Shown here in pieces: positions 36,633-48,409 of a stretch of 64,000 bases of DNA. Positions within the stretch are counted from its first letter, which is position 1. Every line of letters starts with the position of its first letter. The position numbers and the translations under genes were made by a program. Below the pieces are notes generated by a model, which saw nothing but the letters and a program-made list of their open reading frames with translations, was not told the DNA's origin and did not search any database. The DNA is from Eonycteris spelaea. Its lineage: Eukaryota; Chordata; Mammalia; Chiroptera; Pteropodidae. The DNA lies in the NCBI GenBank assembly GCA_003508835.1, contig PUFA01000066.1, positions 5,536,501 through 5,600,500 of the forward strand, in the 5' to 3' direction.

Positions 36633-38159
36633 TTTTCCATTCACATATGTTATCCCTACTAGCTGATTATTACCTGGTGGTAGTCGTTTTGCAGGTGTTG
36701 GGGGTGTTGCTGGCTTTGTTACACCCTCAGCCTATGTGTCTTCATGAAAGTCCCTGTCAATTTGCCATGAATGCAACGTACACCTTGAGCATGTGATTTA
36801 TGAAATAAAAAGGATTGACATCGGCTCAGTGTCATGGGTGTAACGGGCACGTGCTGTGGCAACATTGTCCGGATGACGTTTTTCTTGATAGAATTCCCCT
36901 CCATGGCTCTGTGCAGCCGCGTTCTGCCTTTCCATCCCCTTCTTGGCTGAATTTATGACAAAGAAATAACTTTTCTCTAAAAATGACATCTCTTGAGGGC
37001 TCTTTGTGTCAAAGAACTTAACTCCCTGGAGCTAGATTCAGCAGCGGCAGCAGAGTTTGGAAAAGGGGGTTGGAATGTGCCCAGAGCCTGTGTGAGGCCG
37101 AAGAATCTGCAGAGAAGGCGAACATCGAGGGATGACTTTGCAATGACCTTGCGGGCCTGCTCCTTGCTATGGTCTCAGCACCTCTGGGCCACCGGCTCTC
37201 ACTAGGACCTCTCTTCCTGCTGCTTCCCCTCAGGCTGCCCTCCTCCCAGGGACGGATTCCCCCAACCGCGCGGCTCCCCACCTCCTCCTTCTCTTAGATC
37301 AATGTTTCCCACTGGTGAATCTGATTGGCTGGACCTGTACCCACAGGCCCGCATCCTCGCCAAAGGATGCCAGGAAACTGAGTTCTGACTTCTAGAATGG
37401 AATGGTCAACACTCACGACCTGGAAGTTCCCCCAAGTACAGAGAAAAAAAAAATATTGGAGGGCACGGAGGCACAGGAGGCCACTTCACCGCAGAACCGG
37501 TCCTTTTGTGAGCGGCGTCTGTGTGAAGAAGAGGCGCCTGGCTGCACGCGAGGTTCCCAGTAAATCCTTATCGGATGAATCACCCTGGAAAGTTCCTATT
37601 TTAATTCGAAGATATGCTGCGACTGCTCCTTACCACAAGTTCTGACTCGGTCTCAATACCGGAATCGCTACACGTCTGTACCTTAAAGTCAACGGGATTT
37701 TTAAAAGGCCCAACATCGATGCGTGCATCGAGGGCGTCGGGAAATGCTTTGCCTTTTGCCAAGTAAAAACGAAGGCAAGAATTCAAAGCAGCAAAAGCTG
37801 ATGACATTTTGGCCTAAAGACAGTGAGGTTTCCCTGATTTTGTGCGATGTCGCTTTGCAGAGCAGACAAAATGTGGACAGTCCCGAAAGGGCTGCAAAGG
37901 GGAGGGTGCGGGGGAAGCGTGGCGGGAGACAAGAAAATGACAGATTCTGGAGTCACAGCGCCACCTGGTGAATAAAAGGGAGCGCTGCTCCGGTATTGAG
38001 TCCACGTGATTCGAATTTGAGTGAGGTGCCTAGGACTAACTAGATCTAGGAAAAAAAGAGATAGAAATGCAGCTATGGACTCTTGTACACTGTGACCGAG
38101 TGAATTCATCAACAGCTATATTGTGTTATTTTTACTGTGTTAATCCCTAAATACACAGT

Positions 38160-38660
38160 CTTTCATTCATTAATCCATGTATTTATTTGTTAGCTAATTA
38201 TTTGTCAGGCATCTACCTCCCTGTTGGTGCCGTGATCACAGAGATGATGAAATAGCCGTATACCCCTCGGTGCTCCCAGGATGATAGGGGAGACAGAATT
38301 CAAGAGGAATAAGGATGTTCATGGGGTGGATGGGCTCTCTGGGAGGTAAATGTGTTTAGGGAGTGCTTTCTTGATGGATCAAAAGGCTGAGTGTTGAGGA
38401 TCAGTAGAATTTAGCCAGGTGGACAGGAGAAAGGGCATCAAAGATTGCAGGATGAGTGCATGCAAAGGCCCTGAGGCAGGAGGGAGGAGGCAGCATTCAC
38501 GGATTGGAGGTCCAAGAGGCCAGAGCACAGTGAGGGAGGGGAAAGACGGTATCAAGTAAGGGGAGAGGAGGCTAGATCTTGGGAAAGAATCCACATTATA
38601 CCCACGTGCAATGGGAAGACGGTGAAGAATTCCAAACAGGGCCATGATAAAACCATTTAC
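38160..38660 (-). repeat. L2 LINE 3' part, antisense, long copy
   Basis: TCATTCATTAATCCATGTAT, TGTCAGGCATCTACCTCCCT, GAGTGCTTTCTTGATGGATC, GCAAAGGCCCTGAGGCAGGA, AGTGAGGGAGGGGAAAGACG, CAATGGGAAGACGGTGAAGA: minus-strand L2 over about 500 bp. Confidence 0.75.
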
Positions 38661-40844
38661 AAAACTGTTGAGCCAAATACCATATGCCATTATTTTCTAT
38701 TACCAGCACAATGAGAAGAGTCAGAAGACCCGCAAGAGAGTGAAGGGGAAGGCATATTCAGTGGTAGCTCAGAAAAGCACCCGACTAACAAGTGAAGAAT
38801 TGAAAGATAAAGGGGTTCATGATAACCAAGGAAGGCTTCAGAGGATGGATTAAATCTTGAGTCATGAAGGGACACAGGGACTGCTGGTGACACGGAAAAG
38901 AAGCAGGAAGCAGGTGAGGACAGGAGGGTGTAATCAGCCTAGGGAGGACGTTTTTCAGTAAGAGTCCCTGCTTTGCAACAGTTCCAGAGTCCCTGGTTTG
39001 CAGGTTTACTTCGGAAAACCTAGGGGATTTTTTTTTCTTCCCCATTTTATTTGGGAATGAGAAACTTGGTCATAAGAACATTCCAGAAGATGTGCACCTG
39101 GGGTGTTTACCAGAGGTCACAGATTGGTGCGTGGCTTGAATGCTCCATCCAGCTGGTAGACATTGTAGGTTTAGAATTTATTAGAAAGTCAATTTGAGTG
39201 GTTTCAACATCATGAGGCTCCACATTAAAAAAAAATTGGGGATGACTGGCTCCTAGGAAAAAGGCATTCTCAGAGAGAGAATCAGCTGCAGGTGACGAGC
39301 TGCGCCCGCTGGATGTGGTCAGCTGGATACAACAAATCCCTCCCTGAGGGCCATCAATCATTTATACTTCCTGCCTGGCCTCAGGAGGCCCGGAATCTGC
39401 TCCCCACCCTGCCCCCACCCCACCCTCCACCTCAGCAGTGAGAGACAAGGGAGAGAGACTGTGTCTCCCTCTTCTCTTTCTCTTCCCCTTTTAGCCCTTG
39501 GCTTGCATTTCTTTGAGTGCACACGATCGCCTACCTTTATTTGACATGGAAGGTCCCCTGCACTGCCTTCCCTGCCCGCCGGGGCTGAGATGAGGGTCAA
39601 GCACAGGAAGCACACGCACTGTCAGGTGCGCCGCCTGGTGCTGCTCCCGCTTCCGCTTCCGTTGCCTGTTCCCCTCCATCCTCTGACCAAATCTCAGCTG
39701 AAACCCCGATACTGCTGGGAGAGTGGAGACCTACTGAAACCCCTTAAGGTGTGCTCCTGTAGCAAATGGGACTGGTTTCCTCTTTAAATCTGACATTTTA
39801 AATATTCTTTTAGAATATATTTATTCTACGTTCTAAAGACAGATTTTTTTTTTTTCTTTTTAAAGAAAATAATCGTTCCGGTGTATTTTGGCAAAATACC
39901 CTCTAGGTGGACCTCAAAGGCTGGGGGTCTGAGGAATACTGCGCGGTCCTTGGGCGCCCCCTGCAGGCACTGCACAAATGACCACGTGATATTAGGGGTT
40001 GGTGCCTCCTCCCTGTTTCTCAAGCCTCAGGGCCAGAGTGGAAGGGTCATCCCATCACGATTTCCCTTTTAAAGCCCAAGAACCAGGAGCCTGGCTCAGA
40101 TGTTGCAGGTTGTGGAGGGAACTCATGCTACGAAATAAGGTGGCGGGCTCACTCTTGCTTTGCGACAGAGTCTAAATTAAGCTGCGACGTGGCTGGACCA
40201 TTTTGTAGCTTCCACGTCAGTTCAAGGAGGGTTTTTGTTCCCCCTCGATTTTCCAGTCAACATCCTTGCCACGTGATCCGCTGTATGTTATTTACAGGGG
40301 TTTCATGCCGGTATTGTTGTTGTACGTGTTCTTGTTGTGGCTATTAAGAACGTACATTGATAACACCCACCTGCTAACAGACTGCGTAATTCTGCGTTTT
40401 CACTCTGGTCTCTCATCACCATAGCTACGTGGGCCATGCCTACTCAGCACCAGCAGCTGCCGTTGTGCAAAAATGTGGGCTCAGGGTCACCAGGGCTCTG
40501 CTTTTACAAGCTCAAGCAACACAAAACAAAAAAAAATCTGATATTGTGAAGTGACATCTCCTAATTTACATACATTGGTTCAATTAAGTAAAAATACTGT
40601 GTGCGTCAAAGTAGTAGTAATAATAATAATTAGGAGGCACAAGTGTCATAGCAATCGGTCAATAAATGAATAGGAGTGCTTCCTCCTTTATATCATCTGG
40701 ATCATCAGGGCATACTGATACATTTTATTGCCAAGGTCATTCGTTCTTAGCCCTTTTTTAGGTGCATCTGTTCATCCATATACTTTTGCAAGATTGATGG
40801 GAAATAATTTCCCTTCAGCCCCCTCAAGGCCCTGCCCCAGGCCC

Positions 40845-40855
40845 GGCCCCGCCCC
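40845..40855 (-). promoter_or_regulatory. GC box upstream of PFDN4
   Basis: GGCCCCGCCCC (an Sp1-type site on the minus strand) about 320 bp before the ATG, among other C-rich runs and close to the beginning of the CpG island. Confidence 0.45.
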
Positions 40856-41166
40856 AACCCCGCCGCGCCGTGTGGGCGCCCCCTGCTGCCCGTGGCCGGA
40901 GCCTGCGGTCGTTCGCCACGCCTCCCGGTTTCTGTCGGCCCACGGGGCGCCCCCTGCCCCTTTAAGTGGCATGTACCAACTCCTTCCAGGTGACGTTTCC
41001 TCCCGGAGTCCTAAACGTGAGAAATCCTTGGTCTGACACCCCACAGGAGGGAAGGTGGAGACGGCGTGGTATTTTGCGGGAGTTCCGGGCCAGCAGGGAG
41101 TGAGGGAGGGCAGGGGGAGAAGCGCGCGGCCGCGGCCCTCCCCGCCTTGCGCCATAGTCCAGTCCC

Positions 41167-41178
41167 AAGATGGCGGCC
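41167..41178 (+). promoter_or_regulatory. YY1-type element over the PFDN4 start codon
   Basis: AAGATGGCGGCC matches the YY1 core (AAnATGGCGGC), a common downstream element of TATA-less housekeeping promoters. Here it overlaps the initiator ATG. Confidence 0.6.
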
Positions 41179-41193
41179 ACCATGAAGAAGGCG
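41170..41193 (+). CDS. PFDN4: PFDN4 coding exon 1
   Basis: 24 nt encoding MAATMKKA, then the donor GTGAGT at 41194. The ATG sits in AAGATGGCGGCC. A second in-frame ATG four codons later (ACC ATG A) is in fair context too; the first is chosen because it gives the conserved 134-aa length. Confidence 0.95.
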
Positions 41194-44100
41194 GTGAGTG
41201 GGGCGCTCGCGGTGCGGGATGCTGGGGCGGCGGGCGGCCGCGGAGGGGCTGGGAGAGGGATGCCGGGTGCTCAGCGCGGAAACCCGGCGTGGGGCCCAGG
41301 GCCGAGGCCCCCGGCCCGGACGGCAGCCCCGCGGCGAGGCCCGCCCGCGCCCCGCGCGTCTTCTTAGGCCCCCGGCCGGCCAAGGCGGGGCGCCTCCCTG
41401 GGACCCTCGCAGGGCTCTGGGCCGCCCCTCGCGGTGCTGGGGATGGCCCTGGAGAGTACGGGGGTCCCGCGGCCCAGGCCTTGTCACTGGGGTGTAGGAA
41501 GCCGCAGGTCCCATTGACTGCAGCTGGCCATACCGCTGGGCGCTTTACCTGGGTTATCGCATCTGACCCTCCCAGGTTCACCGGGGGAGGTAGTGCTGGG
41601 ACCGCCCTGTGCAGGTACGGAAGCTGAGGCCCAGGGAGGCGGAGTCACCTGGCCAAGGTTACGCACCTGCACGGAGCGGAGCAGGACCCTGCATTCCTGC
41701 ATGGTCTGGCACCACAGCCCCTGTGCCCGGCCAGAGCCGCCCATTGCCACACTCGCTGTCCCTGCTTCGCCCAGGCCCAAACCGTGTATGCTGAGGATGA
41801 CGATGGCCAGAGCCCGGAAGTCCTACGTTTAGTATCCCTTATCCTCCCAGGAATTTAGCCAAGGATGCGGGGTTTCCTCCACTTTACAGATGGAGAAACT
41901 TAGAGCGGTTAGTGGCTTGGAAGTGACTAAGCTAATAGGAAGTAGACCTGGAATTTAAACTCCGGTTTTGCTGCTGCTGCTTTTTTTTTTTTTTTTTTCC
42001 AAAGCACACTTTTTCACCTACGAAGCAAGGTAAACTCCCATTTAGGGTTTAGAATCCAGTAAGTTACCCAGATGCTTAAAGATATCTGGATAGTAGAAAA
42101 GTAAAATGGGCAGGGGGCAAGGAAATAATATCTGGTAATTACTGAGACTTTATGCCAGTCATAGTTCTGAGTGTGTTGCACACATTATTCATTTTAATCT
42201 TACAGCCCTTTTAGGGGAGATACTGTTTTTATCCTTCCTTTAGATCTGAGGAGCACAGAGGTAAAGTTAGGATTTAAGTAAACACAGGTACAGGGGACTC
42301 CGGAGCCTGTTATTTTACTTTTGTGATGTCTGATGAGAGTCCTCTGGCCGAAGGGATTTGCTTTCCAGGTTTTGTGCATGTTTGTTCTCATTCCATTTCA
42401 AGGACCACATGGGAACCTGCTTCCTTAGCTCTCCTACTGTGCAGCGCCCTGTAGTCTGAGCCACCTGCGTCTGGTGCAAGGTGACCACCTGTCCCTGTGC
42501 ATCCGAGATTGAGGGGGAACTAAAACTGGGAAGGCCTCAGGCAAACCAGGAGAGCGGCTCTCTCCGGTGGTCTGCCCTGCATTAAATTCTTATGGAGTAC
42601 CAGAGTGGGCCAGGGCGGTGGTGATTCGCTTTACCTCTGTTTTGCATTGAAATCAAACCCTCTGTTGTTAGGTATCGCCTTTAACTTTGTGGAAGATACT
42701 AGCTGTGGTTCACCCCGTTTGACAGGTGCAGGAACTGAAGTTCAGAGATGAAGCAGACTTAGAGGAATGGTAGTCCGGGGACTTTGCAACAATTTTGGTT
42801 GCTGACATTTTTTTCCTTTCGTTCATTCAACAAGCCTTTTGAGCACGTACTACGTACGACAGTCTCAGTTTCCCATGATGGCGGCGACAGGAGTCAGGAA
42901 CAATGGCGTTTTCCTCCCTTATCGTCATACCCTAGTAGGACATTGGCTCTAGGGGAGAGGCGGGAATCAATCGAAGAGTCACAGAGAAAACTGCAAAATT
43001 TCCAACTCCGATAAGAAGTGTGAAAAAAAAGTCTTTGGGAAATGATCTGGACTAAGGTCTGCTATGTGATCAGAGAAGGTGTGGTCTGTCAGGTCCCATA
43101 GGGAGGGGAAGAGAGGGCTGGAGAGGAAGCGATATGTTCTAGAGAGAGTTTCTCCTGGAAAGAGATGAGTGCATTTAACAAGAGGAAGGCCAGAGCGGTA
43201 AGAACCTGGGGGGGAGAGTCGAACCTTGACGGTAGAGCGTTTAGAGGGGTAGGCGGTGGCCAAAACAGGAAGGATTTTCTTCTTTCTGTCGGTGAGGCTG
43301 GTGTGATCCATGCAACATCTTCTTGTAGACGTGTCCAGGGCTGTGAACACCTGACAGGCCAATTACACCACACGTTTCCCGCTGCCCCCCAGGAGAAAAC
43401 ATGCAGGCACGCCAGGCGTGGGAGCGAAATACCACAGGGGTGCCCTTGGAGTGTAACAAAAATCGTTTGCAATCTGGCGTCCTTTACATTTGTAACACGT
43501 TCCGCCCCAACGGGTCATGACTGTGCTGGTGACAATGTTGAGCAAGACGATTTATCCTCCGGTCTGCAGTTGTGCTAAGGCTTGGCGCTTGGCCGCGAGG
43601 GGACCACAGCCTGCTCTCTGTTCATGGGCCCTGCTCAGGGGAGCCGTCTTTGACCTTCCTACCTGAAGGAGCCGCTATCACTCCCCAGCCCCCGACACTC
43701 TCCAGCCCATTTTACTGTCACCATCCCGTGGATCACCATCTAGGAAAAAGCTTTGTCTTCGCCCAGCTCCTCCACCAGAATGTAAGCTCGCCAGCATTCA
43801 CGAGGGTGGGCCCACGGCTCTGTTTACGGTGCCTGCCACACAGGAGACACCGAATACTAAATGAACACGTGCGTGAAAGGTGACGGAAAATACAAAGCCA
43901 GATTTGATATCGTAGAGACTTGGGAGATAGTCCGGTTGGGGTCCAGTGGGTTTTCATTTTTATCTTGAGTCCTGAGCAGGTATGTTTCCCTTAGGCCTAG
44001 CTGGATCTGGAGCTTTTCTTCCTTTGTAATGATGTTTGGTCAACATTACTCAGGAAGTAACGCACTTAGCTATCATTTAGTGAAAAGCAACTCCATCCGC

Positions 44101-47100
44101 AGGCTGTGCTAGGTGCTCAGTGTATCGGCCCTGCGAGGTAGGGCTAGCGTCCCCATTGTACAGGTGACAAACCCGAGGCGGCTCCAGAGGATTTTGCACG
44201 ACTGGCCTTGGTTCCCGCTCGCAGGATTCGAATCCACTCTTAGTATTCCCGACACTCTGTGCGACCCCGAATACAGCACAGCTCCTTCCTCCTTGAATTC
44301 TTCCGGTCAGAACTACACCTGCCTTCCTTCGAAGGAGGCATTCCTGAGCTTTGGGGGTGTGGATCCTTTTAGGAAGCTCGACGAAGACCCTTCCAGAAGA
44401 ATACACATACAGTACATGCCATTTTGCATGTAATTTCAGGGGGTGAACGGACATCTCAGTGTCCACAGTTAGGGATTACCCCTCCCTGCCCAAACGAAGC
44501 CGCAGGGGGAGTGTTCTACCTCAGTGGAATGAAAGTGGGAGCCCCCGCTGCTGCTGGTCGGGACGGTGCAGACTCCTCCCTTCCTGCTGCGCGCGGCACC
44601 CCACCAGCGTTCAGCCTTGAACCCCGGTGAGAAAACCACCGTCGAGGAAATGCACGCCTGCGTTCGGTGGGGCTGCAGCAGGAGACGCCGTCTGTGATAG
44701 AGAGGAAGCAGGGGCCGAGTCCTCGCTGCCGCTTTTCAGAAACCGTGTGCGTGACGGTCTGACCGAGCGTGACTCAGATTCGCGTTCAGACGCTGGGCAT
44801 TCAGGCTCAGGTGTGTGTCCGGAAGCCCCGCGCTAGGTGCTTGCACGTGGATTACCCCGTAAAGCCTCACGATGCCACCTCTGGCATTCCCTGTGCCCTG
44901 TTTCTTAGGGAATGGCCAGTCCTCGTGTTGCGAAATAAGACTCGGGTGTCAGTGCATCTGCATGTGGACTTTCCTTTGGTTTCTCTCCTCAGTTCTTTGT
45001 TTCCCAACTTCCATGCCCGTAAACATCACGCACGTGGTTGAACACTCAAAGCAATGTGTGTCACATGGAAAGGGTTGTTTTTAAGATGCCCACTGGGTCT
45101 TTGATGATGGGCCAGGTACATGCACAACTGTTTATTGGCTGATGAGAGCCTGGGGCGGGGTGGGTGGGATTCTAGGCGTCTGCCTTTGTATTCCGGCCCC
45201 TGAGGGCCAGCGTCTGGAGGAACCAAAGCTGTCATTGGTCAGAGAGAGCAGGTGAAGGGGTGGGGGTGGTTATGTGCACCGCTACTGTTATCAGCAAAAG
45301 GGCCAAAAGTGGCCCTTGTTAAAAAACTATATGTGTATTTCTTTCCTCCGTTAAGTTATAACCGGCTGCTCTTCTTCCTGTTTTGTGAATGAGGGGAAAC
45401 TGAGGAGCATCTTGTGTTTAACTGTTTTTCAGGCTGCAGAAGACGTCAACGTTACCTTTGAAGATCAACAGAAGATCAACAAATTTGCACGGAATACAAG
45501 TAGAATCACAGAGCTGAAGGAAGAAATAGATGTAAAAAAGGTATTGAAAATATGTTTCTAATTTAAGAAAAATAAAGGTTCTTCATGCTGTCGCTTTTTA
45601 AAACTGAATTCTACAATTCGTGATTTTATCTCTGGACGCTGTCGCAGACGACACGATCCACGCTACTTAGTTTAAGAAGAAAGACGTTGTTAAAGGGACG
45701 TGAGATGACGTAGAGGTGGGTCGGGGTGTGACTCGAGGCTGAGGGTCAAGGGGCAGTTCCCAGAACCACGTGTCAGAGGACTTGGCTGGTGCTGGGACGC
45801 CGTTGTCCCCGCCGATCCCATTGAGGAAGCTGCCACCACCACCCGTCAAGCCAAGCCCTCGTGCCCGTGGGCCAGGGTCCAGTTCACGTGCATTTGATTG
45901 GGGGAATTTAGTTACTATTTGCTTTCATCTTATCATCAAGCACAGTGGAGAACTGTAGGTTTGTTTTTTGTTTTTAATTCTCCCATAGGAAAGCGGAATT
46001 CACTCAAAAATGAGAAACCGTTACAGTAGGAGACTTTTCGAGTGGCCACGGACACTCGCTGTCCACCACAGGGTGCCGGTAGCAATCTGGAACTATCCAG
46101 AGGACAATGTGTTAGCTCGCTCTTAAGTCCTTCCTTATGAAATGCCATCTCAACTTGCAAGAAAGTCTTATTTCAGTGTGACGATGTGTTTGTGAAAGAC
46201 TCCCTCAGGGAGTTGGTGTCCCCAAATCAAAATTGGCTTTTAGCTTTTAACAGGGAATTTTGAACAGCTTTCATTGCCGTTTACTTTTGCGTTTATAGAA
46301 ACAACTCCAAAATTTAGAAGATGCTTGTGAGGACATCATGCTTGCAGATGACGACTGCTTAATGATACCTTATCAGATCGGTGACGTTTTCATTAGCCAT
46401 TCTCAAGAAGAAACGCAAGAAATGTTAGAAGAAGCAAAGGTATAGTGAAGTGTGACCCCGGGTGATGACTTCTAACTCTTAAATTGGGATTTGTGTCATT
46501 GTAAAGAACATGTGACTGTAGGTGTAGGGAAAATAACAGACGGTAGCTAATACCTCACGGGTTCTTACACTGTCCCATGCGTGCTCTGAATGCTTTGCAA
46601 GTGGGATTTTATTTGATCCTAACAGTGACTCTGTGAGATAGGTGCTGTTAGAGGCTTAGAGAGGCCATGGGACTTCCTGAAAGTGACAGGGAACAGTCCT
46701 GTGACTCTAGAACCTGCACGTAAATAAAAAGCACTTAGAGACACAGGATATTCTATGAGGAGAGAAGAATCACGCGTAATTCCATTACCCGGAGATGATC
46801 ATTGTCCGTGGCGCACGTTTTCATGGATTTCTTCCCTGTCCTCCCCTCTTTCTTTGCATATTTTTCCTTCTGTTTTGGTCGGTTACCATCCTAGTAAGAG
46901 GATTTTCTCGTTGTGTTCGACGTTCGCTTACCCGGCAGGCCTTCCCCAGGAGCCTGCTCCGGGCCAGGCACACCCACGCTCACAGCATCATTGTTGACGA
47001 CCCTTCCCTGCCGTGTTCGTGGACATGGATTCAGCTCAGTCTCCTCTGACATCATCATTCGTTTCAAATATTTCCCTGCAGTGATTCTGTAGTGAGCATT

Positions 47101-48373
47101 TTTATACCTAAGTCTTCGTTCACGTGCAGGAAGTTCTTTTAACTAAATAACCTGGGAAGCGTCATTACCGGGTCAGAGTGTGGGTTCGTTGACGAATTTT
47201 GAAGTGCAGGCAGGTCCTCCAGCTGTGCGTGGGGGCGGTCACAGTGTTTGTGTATGAGGAGCCGACAGCAGGAAAATATTTTCTGATTCTTTTAAAATTT
47301 GCTTCATTAGCTTGACGGTTATTGAAAATGTTAGTCTACCTTCTTGAAATGTCATAGAAAGCAAAACTTTTCATGAATCAAACCCACATTATGAAACCTT
47401 GGGAAGAACTAACACTTTGACTCCTGGATCTTCCCGTACATAAATATCGTATGTCAACCTCTTACGTTTAAATTTTCTCTTTCATAGTAAAATTTTGTAA
47501 TTTGGGCTCTTAAAATACTCTTCTTGGAAGTATTTCAAGATAAGTTTTTGTCACTATTGTGCAATCCTTCCCCCGCCTCCCCCCAGCTATTAAATCTTTA
47601 TTTTGCTACTCATTCATTCATTTATTCATTCACTCCAAAAGTATTTGTTAAGTGCTTACTCTGTACCAGGATCTACCATGTGGTAGGGACACGGGGCAAG
47701 AAAACACGCTGGTCCCTGCCCGCACGGAGTGTGTCATCTAACTGGAAAGTCCTCGTCGTTAGTGAGAAGTTCTGCCAGATTTTGACTATAAGTTGTTGTT
47801 CTTAATTATCGGTGACAGTGTGACTTTTTAGCATTTCCTCCAGTCTCATCGCCTTTTCTGTGGACAGCTGGAAGAGGCTGTGTCGGAATCCATGCTTGTG
47901 ACCAGCTGTTTACCGGAAGTGCCACAGGCCTTCCTGGGTGGCTCTTCCTTTATTAGGATAGGATAATTTAGAAATTAATTTTCTTTTATCTCTTCTGTTT
48001 TAAATTAGCGAAAACTGAGAAAGCCAGCTTGATTTATCTTACAATGAGCAGATATAGACCATGGATTAAAAATGCCCGTGTTCGGACTTTTGGCTTAGAT
48101 CTAGTTATGAGCATGATTGATTTATCTGCCTGTCCCAGTTTAGGAAATTCTTGACCTAAAAGTCTTCCCAGACGTTTTGTCAGACACGGATCCTCAGCAA
48201 CATCTGGCCAAGTAGAATTAATCTGAGCAATTTTTTTCCAGAAAAATTTGCAAGAAGAAATTGACGCCTTAGAATCCAGAGTGGAAGCAATTCAGCGGGT
48301 GTTAGCAGACTTGAAAGTTCAGTTATATGCGAAATTTGGGAGCAACATAAACCTTGAAGCCGATGAAAGTTAA
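41170..48373 (+). CDS. PFDN4: PFDN4, prefoldin subunit 4 (beta-type), 134 aa, complete
   Basis: Subunit of the heterohexameric prefoldin chaperone, which captures nascent actin and tubulin and hands them to the TRiC/CCT chaperonin in the cytosol. CDS exons 41170-41193, 45433-45540, 46299-46439, 48242-48373 join in frame to 134 aa, the human length. The protein has the beta-prefoldin layout: an N-terminal coiled-coil helix (VTFEDQQKINKFARNTSRIT), a central beta-hairpin (MIPYQIGDVFISHSQEE), and a C-terminal coiled-coil helix (LQEEIDALESRVEAIQRVLA) ending NLEADES. Only a few conservative differences from the human protein (recalled) are seen. No frameshift or stop. The promoter is a CpG island without a TATA box. 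Confidence 0.98.
41505..41725 (-). repeat. MIR in PFDN4 intron 1
   Basis: GGTTATCGCATCTGACCCTC, GTACGGAAGCTGAGGCCCAG, GAGTCACCTGGCCAAGGTTA: minus-strand MIR close to the promoter. Confidence 0.75.
41835..41975 (-). repeat. MIR in PFDN4 intron 1
   Basis: CTCCACTTTACAGATGGAGA, AACTTAGAGCGGTTAGTGGC, AGTAGACCTGGAATTTAAAC: minus-strand MIR. Confidence 0.7.
42135..42320 (-). repeat. MIR in PFDN4 intron 1
   Basis: TTACTGAGACTTTATGCCAG, TTCTGAGTGTGTTGCACACA, TTCATTTTAATCTTACAGCC, CTGAGGAGCACAGAGGTAAA: minus-strand MIR. Confidence 0.7.
43625..43880 (+). repeat. L2 LINE 3' end in PFDN4 intron 1
   Basis: GGAGCCGTCTTTGACCTTCC, CAGAATGTAAGCTCGCCAGC, CTGTTTACGGTGCCTGCCAC, ACCGAATACTAAATGAAC: sense L2 3' end. 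Confidence 0.65.
44085..44260 (-). repeat. MIR in PFDN4 intron 1
   Basis: GGCTGTGCTAGGTGCTCAGT, CGTCCCCATTGTACAGGTGA, CGCAGGATTCGAATCCACTC: minus-strand MIR. Confidence 0.75.
45433..45540 (+). CDS. PFDN4: PFDN4 coding exon 2
   Basis: 108 nt, phase 0 on both sides, after the acceptor TTTTTCAG. It encodes AAEDVNVTFEDQ and then QKINKFARNTSRITELKEEI. The A-run before the donor (GTAAAAAAG) is intact in frame. The donor is GTATTG. Confidence 0.97.
46299..46439 (+). CDS. PFDN4: PFDN4 coding exon 3
   Basis: 141 nt, phase 0, after the acceptor TTTATAG. It encodes KQLQNLEDACEDIMLADDDC, LMIPYQIGDVFISHSQEE, which is the beta-hairpin of the prefoldin body. The donor GTATAG is weak but GT is present. Confidence 0.97.
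46540..46725 (-). repeat. MIR in PFDN4 intron 3
   Basis: CATGCGTGCTCTGAATGCTT, TTTGATCCTAACAGTGACTC, GAGATAGGTGCTGTTAGAGG: minus-strand MIR. Confidence 0.7.
47605..47775 (-). repeat. L2 3' end, antisense, in PFDN4 intron 3
   Basis: CATTCATTCATTTATTCATT, GTTAAGTGCTTACTCTGTAC, CCCTGCCCGCACGGAGTGTG: minus-strand L2 terminus. Confidence 0.75.
48242..48373 (+). CDS. PFDN4: PFDN4 coding exon 4 with stop
   Basis: 132 nt including TAA, after the acceptor TTTTTTTCCAG. It encodes the C-terminal coiled coil (NLQEEIDALESRVEAIQRVL) and the end KFGSNINLEADES. Confidence 0.97.
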   Translation, partial: KNLQEEIDALESRVEAIQRVLADLKVQLYAKFGSNINLEADES

Positions 48374-48403
48374 ACGTTTTATAATACTTTTTAAAATTTG
48401 TTT

Positions 48404-48409
48404 AATAAA
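48404..48409 (+). terminator. PFDN4 poly(A) signal AATAAA
   Basis: Canonical AATAAA 31 nt after the stop codon, giving a very short 3' UTR of about 50 nt. Further AATAAA at about 49141 could serve a longer form. Confidence 0.75.

Larger units (their letters stand above)
29480..40815. other. intergenic region between CYP24A1 and PFDN4
   Basis: About 11 kb between the divergent 5' ends of the two genes. A few old MIR/L2 copies, a CA/CG repeat, a long CT repeat and AT-rich unique sequence (29.9-30.4, 34.4-36.2 kb) are seen. No open frame with family resemblance was found. Confidence 0.6.
40820..41480. other. CpG island of the PFDN4 promoter and first exon
   Basis: G+C-rich, CpG-dense block around the first exon without a TATA box, as for a broadly expressed gene. 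The long open frames on both strands here are composition artefacts. Confidence 0.8.

Noticed and set aside
40772..41581. 269-codon open frame on the minus strand opposite the PFDN4 promoter
   Set aside because: It lies within a CpG island, is proline/arginine-rich and has no recognised domain. It is a composition artefact, though a divergent transcript cannot be excluded.
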